Assembly: GCF_963662255.1 (NCBI RefSeq)
Contig: NC_085059.1
Span: 11,069,234 to 11,133,233 of the forward strand
DNA length: 64,000 nt
Source: Cinclus cinclus
Taxonomy: Eukaryota; Chordata; Aves; Passeriformes; Cinclidae
Direction of reading: 5' to 3'
Part shown: positions 36,525-46,460 of the stretch, piece by piece
Position numbering within the stretch: position 1 is the first letter of the stretch
How the letters are laid out: every line of letters begins with the position of its first letter
Notes under the pieces: generated by a model
What the model was told of the DNA's origin: nothing
Seen by the model: only the letters and a program-made list of their open reading frames with translations
Databases searched by the model: none
Made by a program: the position numbers and the translations under genes

Positions 36525-36867
36525 TAGCAGCCATGGCTGGGGCTCTGCAGCCTCCCCTCTACCACCCAGCCACTGAGCCAGGAGGGGAAAGAACTCTCTT
36601 CAAAGGCCGGAAAGCAAGAGAGTTTTTTTCCCCGGCTTGTTTGTTTTCAACGTGTATGTTCACAGAGTTGTATTCAGCTTTCTCAATGGTTTAACAGGTT
36701 GTCAGTTCTCAAAACTAATCACTGATTGGTTTTTGTCAGACATGGAGGAAGCTCTTAGCAGCTCCTCTCAAAGAAATCATTTCCCAAAGAAATCATTTCC
36801 GTGGGTGGCTTCTTCCCCCATTGCCAAATGTCATATGTGCAAAACCATCTCACAACCCCAAATCACA

Positions 36868-39261
36868 CCCTCAGAATAAACACAAACGGCTCTGCTTCCC
36901 ATCTCCTGTAACACAGCTCCTGTCATGTTACAGTCACATACAGGCAGATAAAAATTAGAATCTGCCAGTTTTTTAAGTGTTGAATCCCAAGGAAATGCAA
37001 TATTTAGACATTTTTTAACAGACCTGGAGAATACAATCACCAAACAGAAATGTAGCACTGGCTGAATGAGCTTCCTTGTGATTTTGCCATTTCCAGGCTG
37101 GGTCTCATGCATTTATGGGTACAAATCCCACAGCATGTGTGTGTGCAGGTATCTGCAGAGCATGCACACACACACACAGAGTGCATTGGCACATCTAGGG
37201 TCAAGAAGCCAGTAAGGACTTAAAAAAAAAATAGTGTGAAGGAATTTAAACCATTCCAATTACCATTCATGTTCCTTTGGTTTCACACCTATTAGCAGAC
37301 ACCAGAGAATTAACAATTAGGTGTTCAGAGACTAAAGGGTAGGTCAATTTAAGAATAAAGAGGTTGATTTTCCAGCAAAAGATATCAACAGAATCTAATT
37401 TAATTCAATTCAAACATTTCATTTTATTAGAGGTAGATTTGCTATGGTCCATGTCTCTGGTTATCCCTATAAAGGGACATTAAGGGCATTTTGCTATTAA
37501 CCCTGCAAGGGAGGGCGAAACAGAAAATATGGCACAAGAATTTCCTCTTGAATTGCTTATAAATCTGAAATGTTATACTTACAGATTCCAGGAAGATTAG
37601 CCATCCATATGGCAACAAGGCATGCCCACCATTACAACTGAAGGATACAAAAACTTGGGACAGGGTTCGTGCATGTGCTTTGGTGTTAAGATAAATACCA
37701 GAAGATTAGATGGAGAGACTATAGGGTAATAATGGGTCTGTGTGTACTCCTGTGGGTCACCAAGGTCTGGACACTCTGATACCATGAAACAAAGGGAAAT
37801 CGTAGATTTGATCTGATCTGTATATACAGATAGTTTATGTAGTACATACACACACAGAAATTCAAATATATTTGGTTTATATACTCCTGTGTTTTTCTAC
37901 CCAGTCCCACCTTCTCCTGTCCCACTGGTCCCTGGGCAAGCTGGGGGTCACTGCAGCCCTCACCGTCAGCTCAGCCCTCCCTGGTGCTCACAGTCTTCCA
38001 AGGCTGAGCATTAGGGAACGTTCTCATTCACTAAAAATTGCATTTTTGTGTGACATTTATTTCAACTGTTTTCTCTTTTGGTCCTTATTTTCATTAATGA
38101 GGACACAGACAGGGGTCTGTGCACCAACACTTATTGTGCTGAATCAAATGTGAAATGGTAACTTGGGAAGATAAAAGGCTTTCTAATGCTTTATCAGTTC
38201 TTGAGCTAGCTGTCCCTGGTTCTGTCTTAAGCTTTAAATATTTGCATTAAGGTCCAGATTGCAAGTAACTGGTCTCAGAAAAACATATTAATCAGGAATT
38301 TTAAATGGAAATGTGGAAAGGAAAATGTGACATTCTGGAGCTGAGCTTATCTGAGTATGCAGAAAAGATGCAGTTGTCTGCTAAAGCAACGGCTCTGCTC
38401 ATAAAGCACATTCAGCAGGGCAAGCTGCCTGGAAAATGCAGGCTGCCTTCCTGCTATCTTCCTTTCATAATGCATTTTAATCAAGTCACAGGATGGTGAA
38501 TTTGCAGTCAATCCAAGCCAGGAATCTATAATCTCATCGAAAATTATTTTACAAATAGAAACAATTTCATACCTTTGTATAAATTTATGTCCACTATGTA
38601 GTTGGGATTTAACATGAAATGTGTTTTCTTTGCACCTGGATGGAAAATGGATAAATAAAAGCTTCTGGAATTATTCAATTTGTTTTTTCCTGGTCATGTG
38701 GGTGTGTTCATCATGTTGAATGCTGTTCAAGGCAAGCACATTTAATGAAGCACCTTCTCTTGCATTCTCCATAGAAAAATCACATTAGTTGAAACAGCTC
38801 ACACACAAGTGGTGCTGTATCATATATAATGAGGAAATAATGAAAGAACCAGACATTTCCATCAAAATGTGTCACTGTGAAAGAGAAGCCAAAGCTGTTG
38901 TGGTCTTTGCTCTCTGTTTCCATGTTTCCACCTGTGAGGTGAGCAGGCAGGGGCAAGTGCTTGTGCTTCTCAACCCCAAACCCCCTGGTGTGACATCTTT
39001 TAACCATAAAGCTCCGGCACAATCAAGGAACACAGGCAAGGTGGGAACTGAATGTGAATGTGTTTGATAAACTCATTTAAATGATGGCGTGGATATGTGG
39101 GTTTGCTTGCAGCAATCAGTGCTGCTGGAATTGTCTGTCTGACCAGGGCCCCTTGCACCAGCTGAGACAGGATGCCCTGAGGGCCAAGCTGAGTTCCCCA
39201 GCTTGCATTTGCCATTGTAAAGATTTTAAATTTGTCTATATGACATTTGTTTTCCTGAGGC
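36868..39261. other. unique sequence, no gene recognised
   Basis: Unique sequence with a (CA)n run of about 16 bp at 37164-37180. The block at 38290-38600 is low in CpG, repeat-free and rich in TAAT-type words, a texture typical of conserved noncoding elements. The open frame in it (38305-38499) has no known domain. Confidence 0.4.
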
Positions 39262-39517
39262 AATGGCATGAAGCTGTGTCAGGGAAGCTTCAGCCTGGAT
39301 GTTAGGAAAATGTTCTTCCCCCAGAGGGAAGTTGGGCAACTGGAACAGGGTCTCCAGGGCAGTGGTCACAGCACCAAGCCTGACAGAGTTCAAGGAGCAT
39401 TTAGACAATGCTCTCAGGCACAGGGTGGGCTTCTTGGGGTTCTGTGCTGGGCCAGGAGCTTGACTCAACCATCCTTATGGATCCCTTCCAACCCAGGAGA
39501 TTCCATAATTCTATGGT
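39262..39517 (+). mobile_element. CR1 LINE fragment: end of ORF2 plus 3' UTR
   Basis: It starts near ggcatgaagctgtgtcaggg and continues cagcctggatgttaggaaaa, a ggaacagggtctccagggca block, gggccaggagcttgactcaa, tggatcccttccaaccc and the end ccataattctatgg. The ORF2 tail is recognisable but frame-broken. The gacttgact/tccttatgg block marks a subfamily different from the copies at 11.7 and 33 kb. Confidence 0.88.
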
Positions 39518-40323
39518 TTTGTGCATATTTCCAATCTCTCCTCTGCACCCTGGTGGCATTTTCCTGATCAGCTGCTCCCATGGATCAGTACTTCTGGTGT
39601 ATGCAGACATGCAAAAATCAGACTTGACCTAAAGCCCAGGAGCTAGGGAGTGAGAGCAGAGGTTTTGCTGTCACACAGCACCCACAATGCAGAGTAATGG
39701 GGATTTCTGGGGACTGTGGAAAGAATAGAATGGAAGCTGTGAGTTAAAGGTCAATATTAAGGCTGGGAATAAAGGACAGAAAAATCATGGTAAATATAAG
39801 AACTGCTGACAGCAATAGAAAATGAATAATTTTATACAGCAGCTATTGCTGAAAACTCTTCCAAAGGACTGGTGGAATTACTCATTGTGCTAATTCAAAG
39901 TTACCACCCAAAGTCCTGGCAACTGCTGATAAGAGGAAGATCAGCATAACTCACTGCTACCTGAAAGCACTCAAAAAAGATGATGTGGAATGACAAAGAG
40001 ATGTGGAACATGTACTTTGGCAGCAGTGGCAGCATTGTGCCAGGGGCAGTGGTTTGGTTTTAAGGTCCAGACTGAGTGGGAACAGGGTGCAGGGGCTCAC
40101 AGCCTTCACTGCCAGCCAGAGACAACTTCATAGAGGAATCTGCAGAAAACCAACTTATGGTCAATAGTTACAAAATCAACCCACTAAGTCTTTAAAACTG
40201 TCATTAAAACAGCTGATGATCACTGCTGTAATTAGGTCATGCTCCATACCCTTGAAGACAAGCAGTAAACCTAAAAGAACTAGGGAGAATTTGTTCTGGG
40301 AGACATTTATAGTCATGTATTTA
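39518..40323. other. unique sequence, no gene recognised
   Basis: Eight hundred bases with no exon, RNA gene or repeat that I can recognise. Confidence 0.45.
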
Positions 40324-40468
40324 ACAGAATCATGGAAGGGTTTGAGTTGAAAGGCACTTCAAGCTTATATTGTTCCAGTCCCCCTGCCATGGATAGGGAC
40401 ATCTTCCACTAGACCAGATTGCTCCAAGACCCCATCCAAGTTGGACACTTCCAGGGATGAGGCATGCT
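40324..40468 (-). mobile_element. CR1 LINE 3' end, 5'-truncated
   Basis: The plus strand shows cagaatcatggaagggtttg, agttgaaaggcacttcaag, ctgccatggatagggacatc, ttccactagaccagattgct, cccatccaagttgg and cacttccagggatgagg. This is the reverse complement of the CR1 tail, reaching slightly into the end of ORF2. Confidence 0.85.
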
Positions 40469-41992
40469 ATGAAATTCCAGCAAAACAACTGGTCATAATG
40501 TTTTTCTTTTTCATATCCCTCAGTTAGCTCTTCCCTGGGTTAAGGAGCTAAACTAGGAATGTCTGTGCTGGTTTTGGTGGTGCAGTTCTCCAGAGGAAAT
40601 CACCTACATGTCATTGCAAACAGCTCCACAGAGCTGTTAGGTTGTCACAGAAGATAATAATTCCAGATTTTATGTAAGTAATTTGCTTGTTATGATTTGG
40701 AAAAGTTTTCCACTAAAGAGACTGCAGTTAGGATACATTATTCTTTGTATATAGACAGGTAAACTTGTCATTTACACACACATACGCACGCATACACACA
40801 CACTCATGCATATACAGCAGTTATTTGAAGGTAATGTCAAATGTATATTTATTTTCATTATTACTCTTTAACGTTTTCAATTTAACTATACCGGAAGCCC
40901 AGGATAAAGAGGCAGGGCTCTGTGCAGAGCAGTTCTTTCCCTTTCTTTTGGTGTCTACACACAAATTTATGTAATGCAATTAAAGAATTAAAAAATGCCA
41001 TACTATGCAGGTAAAGCGGTATTATTTTTTAAGAAGCACATGCAGTAAAAAAGAAAGAGCAATATTCAGACTAAAAGGAAAGTGAGAAGGAATGTTTGTT
41101 TTTATCTAAAATACCATAAGTAAATATATGAAGAAATTTTTTGATCTTATGTCACTCTCTCCATATATAATCAAGGATTTATGAAATGAAACAGTATTTG
41201 GGGCGGAGCTTTTGTTTCATATCTTCTTCTTGGCTCTCTTTATCCTTTTTCTTGCCTCAGCAACCTATTTTTTATTTAATTTTCCCAGAGCAGTCAAAAA
41301 CAAAACATGGATTAAAGTCCTGAGAGTAGCTGAAAACTGCACTTGGGTAATGGCATTGAGAATAAAAGTGTCCAGATTGAGGAGATTGTTCAAAGTTTTA
41401 CTGATACATGTGAAATATACAGCTCCAGAGATGATAAATCAACATTATTACTGATGGTTATTATTAATATATATCATTGGCCTTTAAAGAGGACGTTGCT
41501 GCCTAAAATTGGATGTTGGAAGGTTAAGCTACAACGTGAAAATGGGATTTGGAATGGTGGTGTATTACACAGAAATTATTATACAAAAAAGTTTTAAAAG
41601 CATCCCTAAGGTATTCTGATCTTTTCTCTTCTAACCAAAAGTCCTCATTCATGGCTAGACTCTTTAATTACTATACTGATCTACATTTACCTCCCTTTGC
41701 TGTGACCTTGTTTTAAATGTTCTACAATGATAATGAAATTGCAGATAGTTTCAAAGATAACATTAATTCAAAGATAACTGATTAATTATTGACAAATAAG
41801 GCCAGCATAGCTCTCTGAAGTGTGGGGCAGCTCAGGCTGGGTAACTTGGTATTCCATTGGGAAGAGAACGTGGTGGTCTCTCATGAGCCTGCCCACACTG
41901 CCTGTGCCCAGGGTTGATATCAAGTTTTCTTGATTCGAAAATAAGTACTGCAAGTTCCTAACCTTTGTATTTTTAAAGTCACTTCTGTTTAT
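40469..41992. other. unique AT-rich sequence, no gene recognised
   Basis: Contains an imperfect CA-rich microsatellite at 40775-40803. A short Phe/Leu-rich frame at 41212-41454 begins like a membrane segment but has no start context, splice site or relative that I know. Confidence 0.4.
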
Positions 41993-42042
41993 TATGCTCT
42001 TAACAAGTTGGTTATGCTCTCAACCAACTGGTTATGAGCATA
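41993..42042. repeat. inverted repeat: 21-bp arms, 8-nt loop
   Basis: The left arm tatgctcttaacaagttggt (plus one t) at 41993-42013 pairs with 42022-42042 with 19 of 21 positions matching. The loop is atgctctc. The inner part also contains a direct repeat of ggttatg. It could form a stable hairpin or cruciform. The stem is shorter than the roughly 30-bp stem of a usual microRNA precursor, and no flanking pairing is obvious. Confidence 0.85.
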
Positions 42043-42431
42043 CATAATTACATTTGCATTTTGGCCTAGGAGGAAAAATCTGTACAATCATTTTCATTAA
42101 GAGGATTATTTTTTCTTTTCTGAAGCAATGCAGCAAAACATCATAGTTACTCTGAGTTACTCCAAGTGATCATTGGGAGTGTGACTGCTAATTAGTGGCT
42201 GATTTGAGGAACACGAAAATCCACTTGGGAAACATGATAATTACCCACATATTTCTTTGGGTCAGGCAGCCATGTTACATCAAACACTAGATTTATTATT
42301 CCATTTAAATAATTTTGTAATAACTAAAATTGTGTTTTGCATCTAACTGAGCAGATACAAAGTACAAAATCATACATCTAAATTATGAACTGAATGAAGC
42401 ATTGCCCAAAAATATGAGTAGTGAAGTGTTT

Positions 42432-42451
42432 CTACTAGTTTCTACTAGTAG
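42432..42451. repeat. small inverted repeat with local duplication
   Basis: ctactagt, loop ttct, actagtag: perfect 8-bp arms. The word gtttctac is repeated three times between 42428 and 42460, so this is a locally duplicated patch. Confidence 0.75.
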
Positions 42452-42990
42452 TGTTTCTACTTCTAAGGCAAAAAGAAGAAAATATATATTTTCTACATCA
42501 CAATTTCTCAAAATAGTCGCTTTTTATTTCCATTTCTTTTCCTGTGCCTGAAAATGTAGGTCCAAGCAGTACTGTAAAAATGTCAGTATCTCTGCATTGG
42601 TGGCTACCTCCATTTCCAGGTATACTTGGAGACAATACCTGGGCCAGGGACAGCCTTGACTGGTGACAGAATTCCAGGAGATTTAGTTTATTAATGCCAA
42701 TATATTAAACTTTATATTAATATCAAAGATGGGTGTTTATTGAGTGAGAATTACCAGTGTTTAGTCCCAGAGAGAATCCAGTCATTCTTGTGTCACATCC
42801 TAAGCCCTAATTCTTAGGATTAAATTAATATTGATCTCATTCCTGTATTTCTAAGGCATGAGTAAAAGATGCCTGTGCTAAATTCAACGAAACAACATTT
42901 TGTGGGAAAAAAAGTTACTTATAGATACTCCAAATCAACTCCACTGCTTTAATCTGACACCAGTAGAATGGCAGTAATTTGGAAGGTGTC

Positions 42991-43116
42991 CCAGACAGAG
43001 CCTTGTGATATAATCACCAAGGTTGTGGGTTCAATCTCTATATAGGCTATTCACTTAAGAGTTGGACTCAATGATGTTTGTGGATCCCTTCCAACTCAGA
43101 ATATTCTTTAATTCTA
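42991..43116 (+). mobile_element. tRNA-Ile-derived SINE with CR1-like tail (TguSINE1-like)
   Basis: The 5' part matches the 3' two thirds of a vertebrate tRNA-Ile gene: agagccttgtgatataatca, ccaaggttgtgggttcaa, tctctatataggcta, including a B-box-like ggttcaatctc at 43028-43038. It is followed directly by a CR1-type tail (gttggactcaatgatg, cccttccaactcagaatatt, attcta). This head-tail fusion is the architecture of the passerine SINE family TguSINE1, thought to use the CR1 reverse transcriptase in trans. The anticodon-arm region is mutated and the A-box half is weak, so this is not a working tRNA gene. Confidence 0.72.
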
Positions 43117-43324
43117 CCAAATTTTCTTCTCGAATTTTCTCTTCCTCTTCAATGTGTAGTGAATACTATGAAGATGCTTTTATAAAATATGTATTTTTTT
43201 TTCTGGGTATAATCTAGTGATCTGGAAGCACTGTATTTTTTTGTTTGTTTGTTTTGCTTTGTTTTGAGTGAAAATTATATCTGTAATGTTTGCAGGAGAG
43301 AGCATGTGCCAACATCTATTCATT

Positions 43325-43440
43325 TTTTGAATGTTTCCAGGGATGGTGACTGCACTTCACCACTTGCCTGTGGAATCTGTTCCAGTGCTTAACCATCCTT
43401 TCTGTGACTAAATTTTTCTTAGTATTCAACCTGAGTAACA
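43325..43440 (-). mobile_element. CR1 LINE fragment from the end of ORF2
   Basis: The plus strand shows tttccagggatggtgactgc, tctgttccagtgcttaacca and tcctttctgtgacta, then aatttttcttagtattcaac. On the minus strand this translates to a VTERMVKHWNR-type stretch, the CR1 ORF2 C-terminus. No 3' tail remains, so the copy is truncated at both ends or interrupted. Confidence 0.78.
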
Positions 43441-44296
43441 GGAAACAAACCAGATGAAACAAATATAATTTTAAGTTTATAAAATGGGCATCTACTAGTG
43501 GTTTTTCAAACATGGTTGTGGGGGGACACACACAATACAGGCTGGGCACAGCATCACCCACTGTACCCACCTGTGGTGACAAATCCATCTTGTTTCCAGA
43601 AGTCAAGCAGGGCAGAGGGATGGTGTTAAGAGATGAAGACAGCAGGGCATCACTGCTTCTAAGAAGCTGGCTAGTGTGTGTCTCCCAGCAGAGACCTCTG
43701 TGCTCCCTGGGGTGATCCACAGGGAAAGCACAACAGCATCCTTCTCCCATGTCAGTATTTTGATGTTTTTCCCCCAGTTTCCAGCAACTTCACTTTTCTG
43801 CTGGTCTGCCACTTTTTTGCTGACAGAACAGAATGCTGGTAGCAAACACATTATTCATTGTGATTGAATGCCTAGTAATTATGTTGCTTTTTTTTTTTTC
43901 ATTTCTCAAATTAAACCTCTTTGCTATTAGGAACAGATGTTAAATTCAGGACTGTTGTTGATTGTCATTGTGACATACACATGAAATATTTTAAATTATA
44001 AGGCTGATTGAATTTTAAACATATTGATCACACTGGTGGAATTGAAAATAATAGAAATGGTTAGCTGAAATGTTTCCAAAAAGACGAGACAGAGGTGGGG
44101 TTTGCTTTTTGAATTCCTGATCACACCAATCATGTTAAAATCTGCAGACTAAATGCAAGAATTTACTGTGTAATACTAAACATGAGATTTGCATGGATAT
44201 TACTTCAACATAGCAGTAGAAAAGAATTTTAAAAACAAGGCAAAATCTATTTTCAAATCAAGACTTCAGATACTACCCATGTGCTTGCAGGAGCTT
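43441..44296. other. unique sequence, no gene recognised
   Basis: No recognisable gene or repeat. The 144-codon minus frame at 43316-43750 gets its only family resemblance from the CR1 fragment on its left. Confidence 0.45.
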
Positions 44297-44346
44297 GTTT
44301 TTTGTTTGTTTGTTTGTTTGTTTGTTGTTTTTTGTTTGTTTGTTTG
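44297..44346 (+). repeat. (TTTG)n microsatellite
   Basis: About 50 bp of tttg units with one interruption (ttgttttttg). The Phe/Val/Cys-rich start of the 132-codon frame at 44189-44587 is this repeat. Confidence 0.85.
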
Positions 44347-46396
44347 CTCAGCTTATTCATGCTTCAGGAAATCTGACATTGCTACCAAGGAAGTATTGCC
44401 CACCATGCAGGCTGAGTGGGCTCTTCCACCTCTTCTACAGGCTCTTTCACCTGTAGAATGCCCCAGATCCCTTTTCCAACCTGGAGAAGCTGATGATTTC
44501 ACTCTGCAAGGGCTGATGCTGGAAAGAAGTGAGGAAAAAAGTGAGGAAATTGTTGCAAAGCACCCAGTCATGAATTTGAACCACTAGGCTGGATGCAAGG
44601 GTAATCTCTACCTCTTGAACTGTTTTTAGTTTTTTTTACTTCTGTTGATGGATTTATCTGCAGATGTATTTCGCATAAGAAAATAAACAACCCCTCAATG
44701 TATTTATGAGAAAATTGTCTATTTTATTCACAATGGAACATTTTGTGGCATTACATTTTCCAGTCACTCTATTGTTTTGACACCTTTCTGCTGAACCAGT
44801 GAAAACTCTGGAGTGCTCATTGGGACTGACAGAGGGATTCTGCTCCCACACTTGCCCTCATGCCTCTCAAGGTCTGACGTTAAGTCTGCAATATCACTTA
44901 CACCAATCTATGAAATCTGTTTTCCAGCTATTGGAAACTGTTGAGTGTCTGTAGATCACTTTCCTATATTTGAATTAGCAAGATGCATATGTCACATGTA
45001 GAGTTCTTCAACCTGACTTTGCAGGATTTATAGCATTCAGGGCATCAAAAATCTGAGTTTGGAAAGTAATGCAGTAACAATAGCAATTAACCTCCAGAAT
45101 CCTCAGGTAACCTTGGGTCATTAAGTTTAAAGTACACTGCTTTTAATTAAGTTTAGTGACAAAGTACTGCTTTTTCTAAAACATTTTACTGGCATTTCTT
45201 CTGCAACAAATTGCTTAAAAGCCTGAATGTTGGTGCCAGCTCTACCCCATGTGACCTAATACCAAGAGGTAACAACTGGGGGTAAGAAAATCCAGATTGA
45301 AAAAGCCATTTCTGAGCAGGGACAACTTTTTATTTGTGCCAAACCACTTTTGTATATGTGGTTTCCTCTTACATCTGATATAATTTACAGATTTATAACA
45401 CTTGCTGAACTTCTCAAAACAAGAAAACTCCCACTGCGACTGTGAATTGTTGTTGCACTGAGTGATCCCTTGATCCTTTATGTGGCACAGTCTATATGTG
45501 CCACATAAAAGCAGCCTGGCACCAAAAGCAGAGAAAGTCTTCTGACACCTGATGTCTTCTGGGGCTGTCATGCTTTATTATGTTCATGATCCATGGAGGA
45601 AAGTTTGCTAATAGCAGACATTGACCCACTGGTGGTAATTGCTGTGAAAACATTATTCAAGCTGATTATGTTAATGACAGAAAGATGAAGCACTGCCTAA
45701 AGAGTTAGTACAGCATCACCAGAGATGCTTTATTTATTTAACTGATTGATCACTTAAAGGTTTGGAAATTGCCTTCTCTGTATAATAACACTGCATAATC
45801 ATGTATATACAAATTAAATAATCCAGAGATCTAAGGCAGAATGGTTGTTGCAGATCTGATTTTCATGTAAAATCTCAAGACTTTTATGGGCTTATTTACA
45901 TAACAAATCATGGTCTAGTCTCCTTTACCAGCATCAGCTTGATGTGGAGTTGTCTTCAGCTATAAATTTTTATGAATTGGAACTAGTGGAATATAAGAGA
46001 ATGGTTCACATATTTTAGTAATTAGAAATACATTTTTTATTGAAGAAAACAGCATCATTTTCTTCCAGCAGAACAATCTCTGCCTTAAAAATGTGATGCT
46101 TGCACACTTTCCCAGGGCAAAGTTATGAGTTTTCTCCTTCCCATTAATGCCTGCTGACTGCTCCTCCAGGTGTATTCTCCTCTTTCTCACCAGAAAATCC
46201 ACTGCAAACCTCTGGGTCTGAGCATTCCAGATCCCCTGAAGCTGGGGGTAGATGCAGCTCACTCTGCTTTCAGACTGGTGAAATCCAAGTATATAAAAAG
46301 ATCTTTATATCAAGAAGGTGTAGTATTGACATGTTCTCCAGCTGGAAAAGTGCAGCCAGAATATTTCACAGTGAAAAAGGTTCAGTAAAGAGATAT
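44347..46396. other. unique sequence, no gene recognised
   Basis: Unique sequence. The hairpin at 45477-45509 is the clearest structure. 45570-45760 has the texture of conserved noncoding DNA (no simple repeats, few CpG, TAAT- and ATTA-type words). Confidence 0.4.
45477..45509. repeat. perfect inverted repeat: 12-bp arms, 9-nt loop
   Basis: tttatgtggcac, loop agtctatat, gtgccacataaa. Both arms match exactly. No T-run follows, so it does not look like an RNA polymerase III terminator. It sits in unique sequence. Confidence 0.88.
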
Positions 46397-46399
46397 TAG

Positions 46400-46460
46400 T
46401 GGCTGGACTTGATGATCCTAAAGTTCTTTTCCAACCAAGTGATTCAATGATTTTATGATC
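46400..46460 (+). mobile_element. CR1 LINE 3' end, minimal fragment
   Basis: The plus strand shows ggctggacttgatgatccta, aagttcttttccaacc, then gattcaatgattttatgat: the last 60 bp of a CR1 element of the ttttccaacc subfamily. Confidence 0.82.

Larger units (their letters stand above)
34884..36867 (-). mobile_element. long endogenous-retrovirus LTR, about 2 kb
   Basis: Read on the minus strand, it shares many blocks in the same order with the plus-strand copy near 50-52 kb: gagaactgacaacctgttaa, gatattaactcttcc, aactgactgat followed by tgtcagtgtgaaagaaaag, an aataaa (35010-35015), the string ctcacagcaggaaat, and a 3' end tgcactggtgatttggcc. The first half carries a 54-bp minisatellite and a G-run. 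It resembles the long songbird LTRs often named TguLTR5 (from memory). The start on the minus strand is placed at a TGTGATT near 36867 and is uncertain by tens of bases. Confidence 0.75.

Noticed and set aside
35904..36694. Frames of 108-207 codons with 18-residue repeats on both strands
   Set aside because: They come from the 54-bp minisatellite in an LTR; more than one frame and both strands are open.
42991..43060. Functional tRNA-Ile gene
   Set aside because: The acceptor and D-arm half is not recognisable, the anticodon region is mutated, and a CR1 tail follows; it is a SINE head.
44189..44587. 132-codon plus frame
   Set aside because: Its first third is the (TTTG)n microsatellite; the rest has no recognisable domain.
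41993..45509. MicroRNA precursors at the two hairpins (41993-42042, 45477-45509)
   Set aside because: Stems of 21 and 12 bp are too short for a usual precursor and I see no extended flanking pairing.
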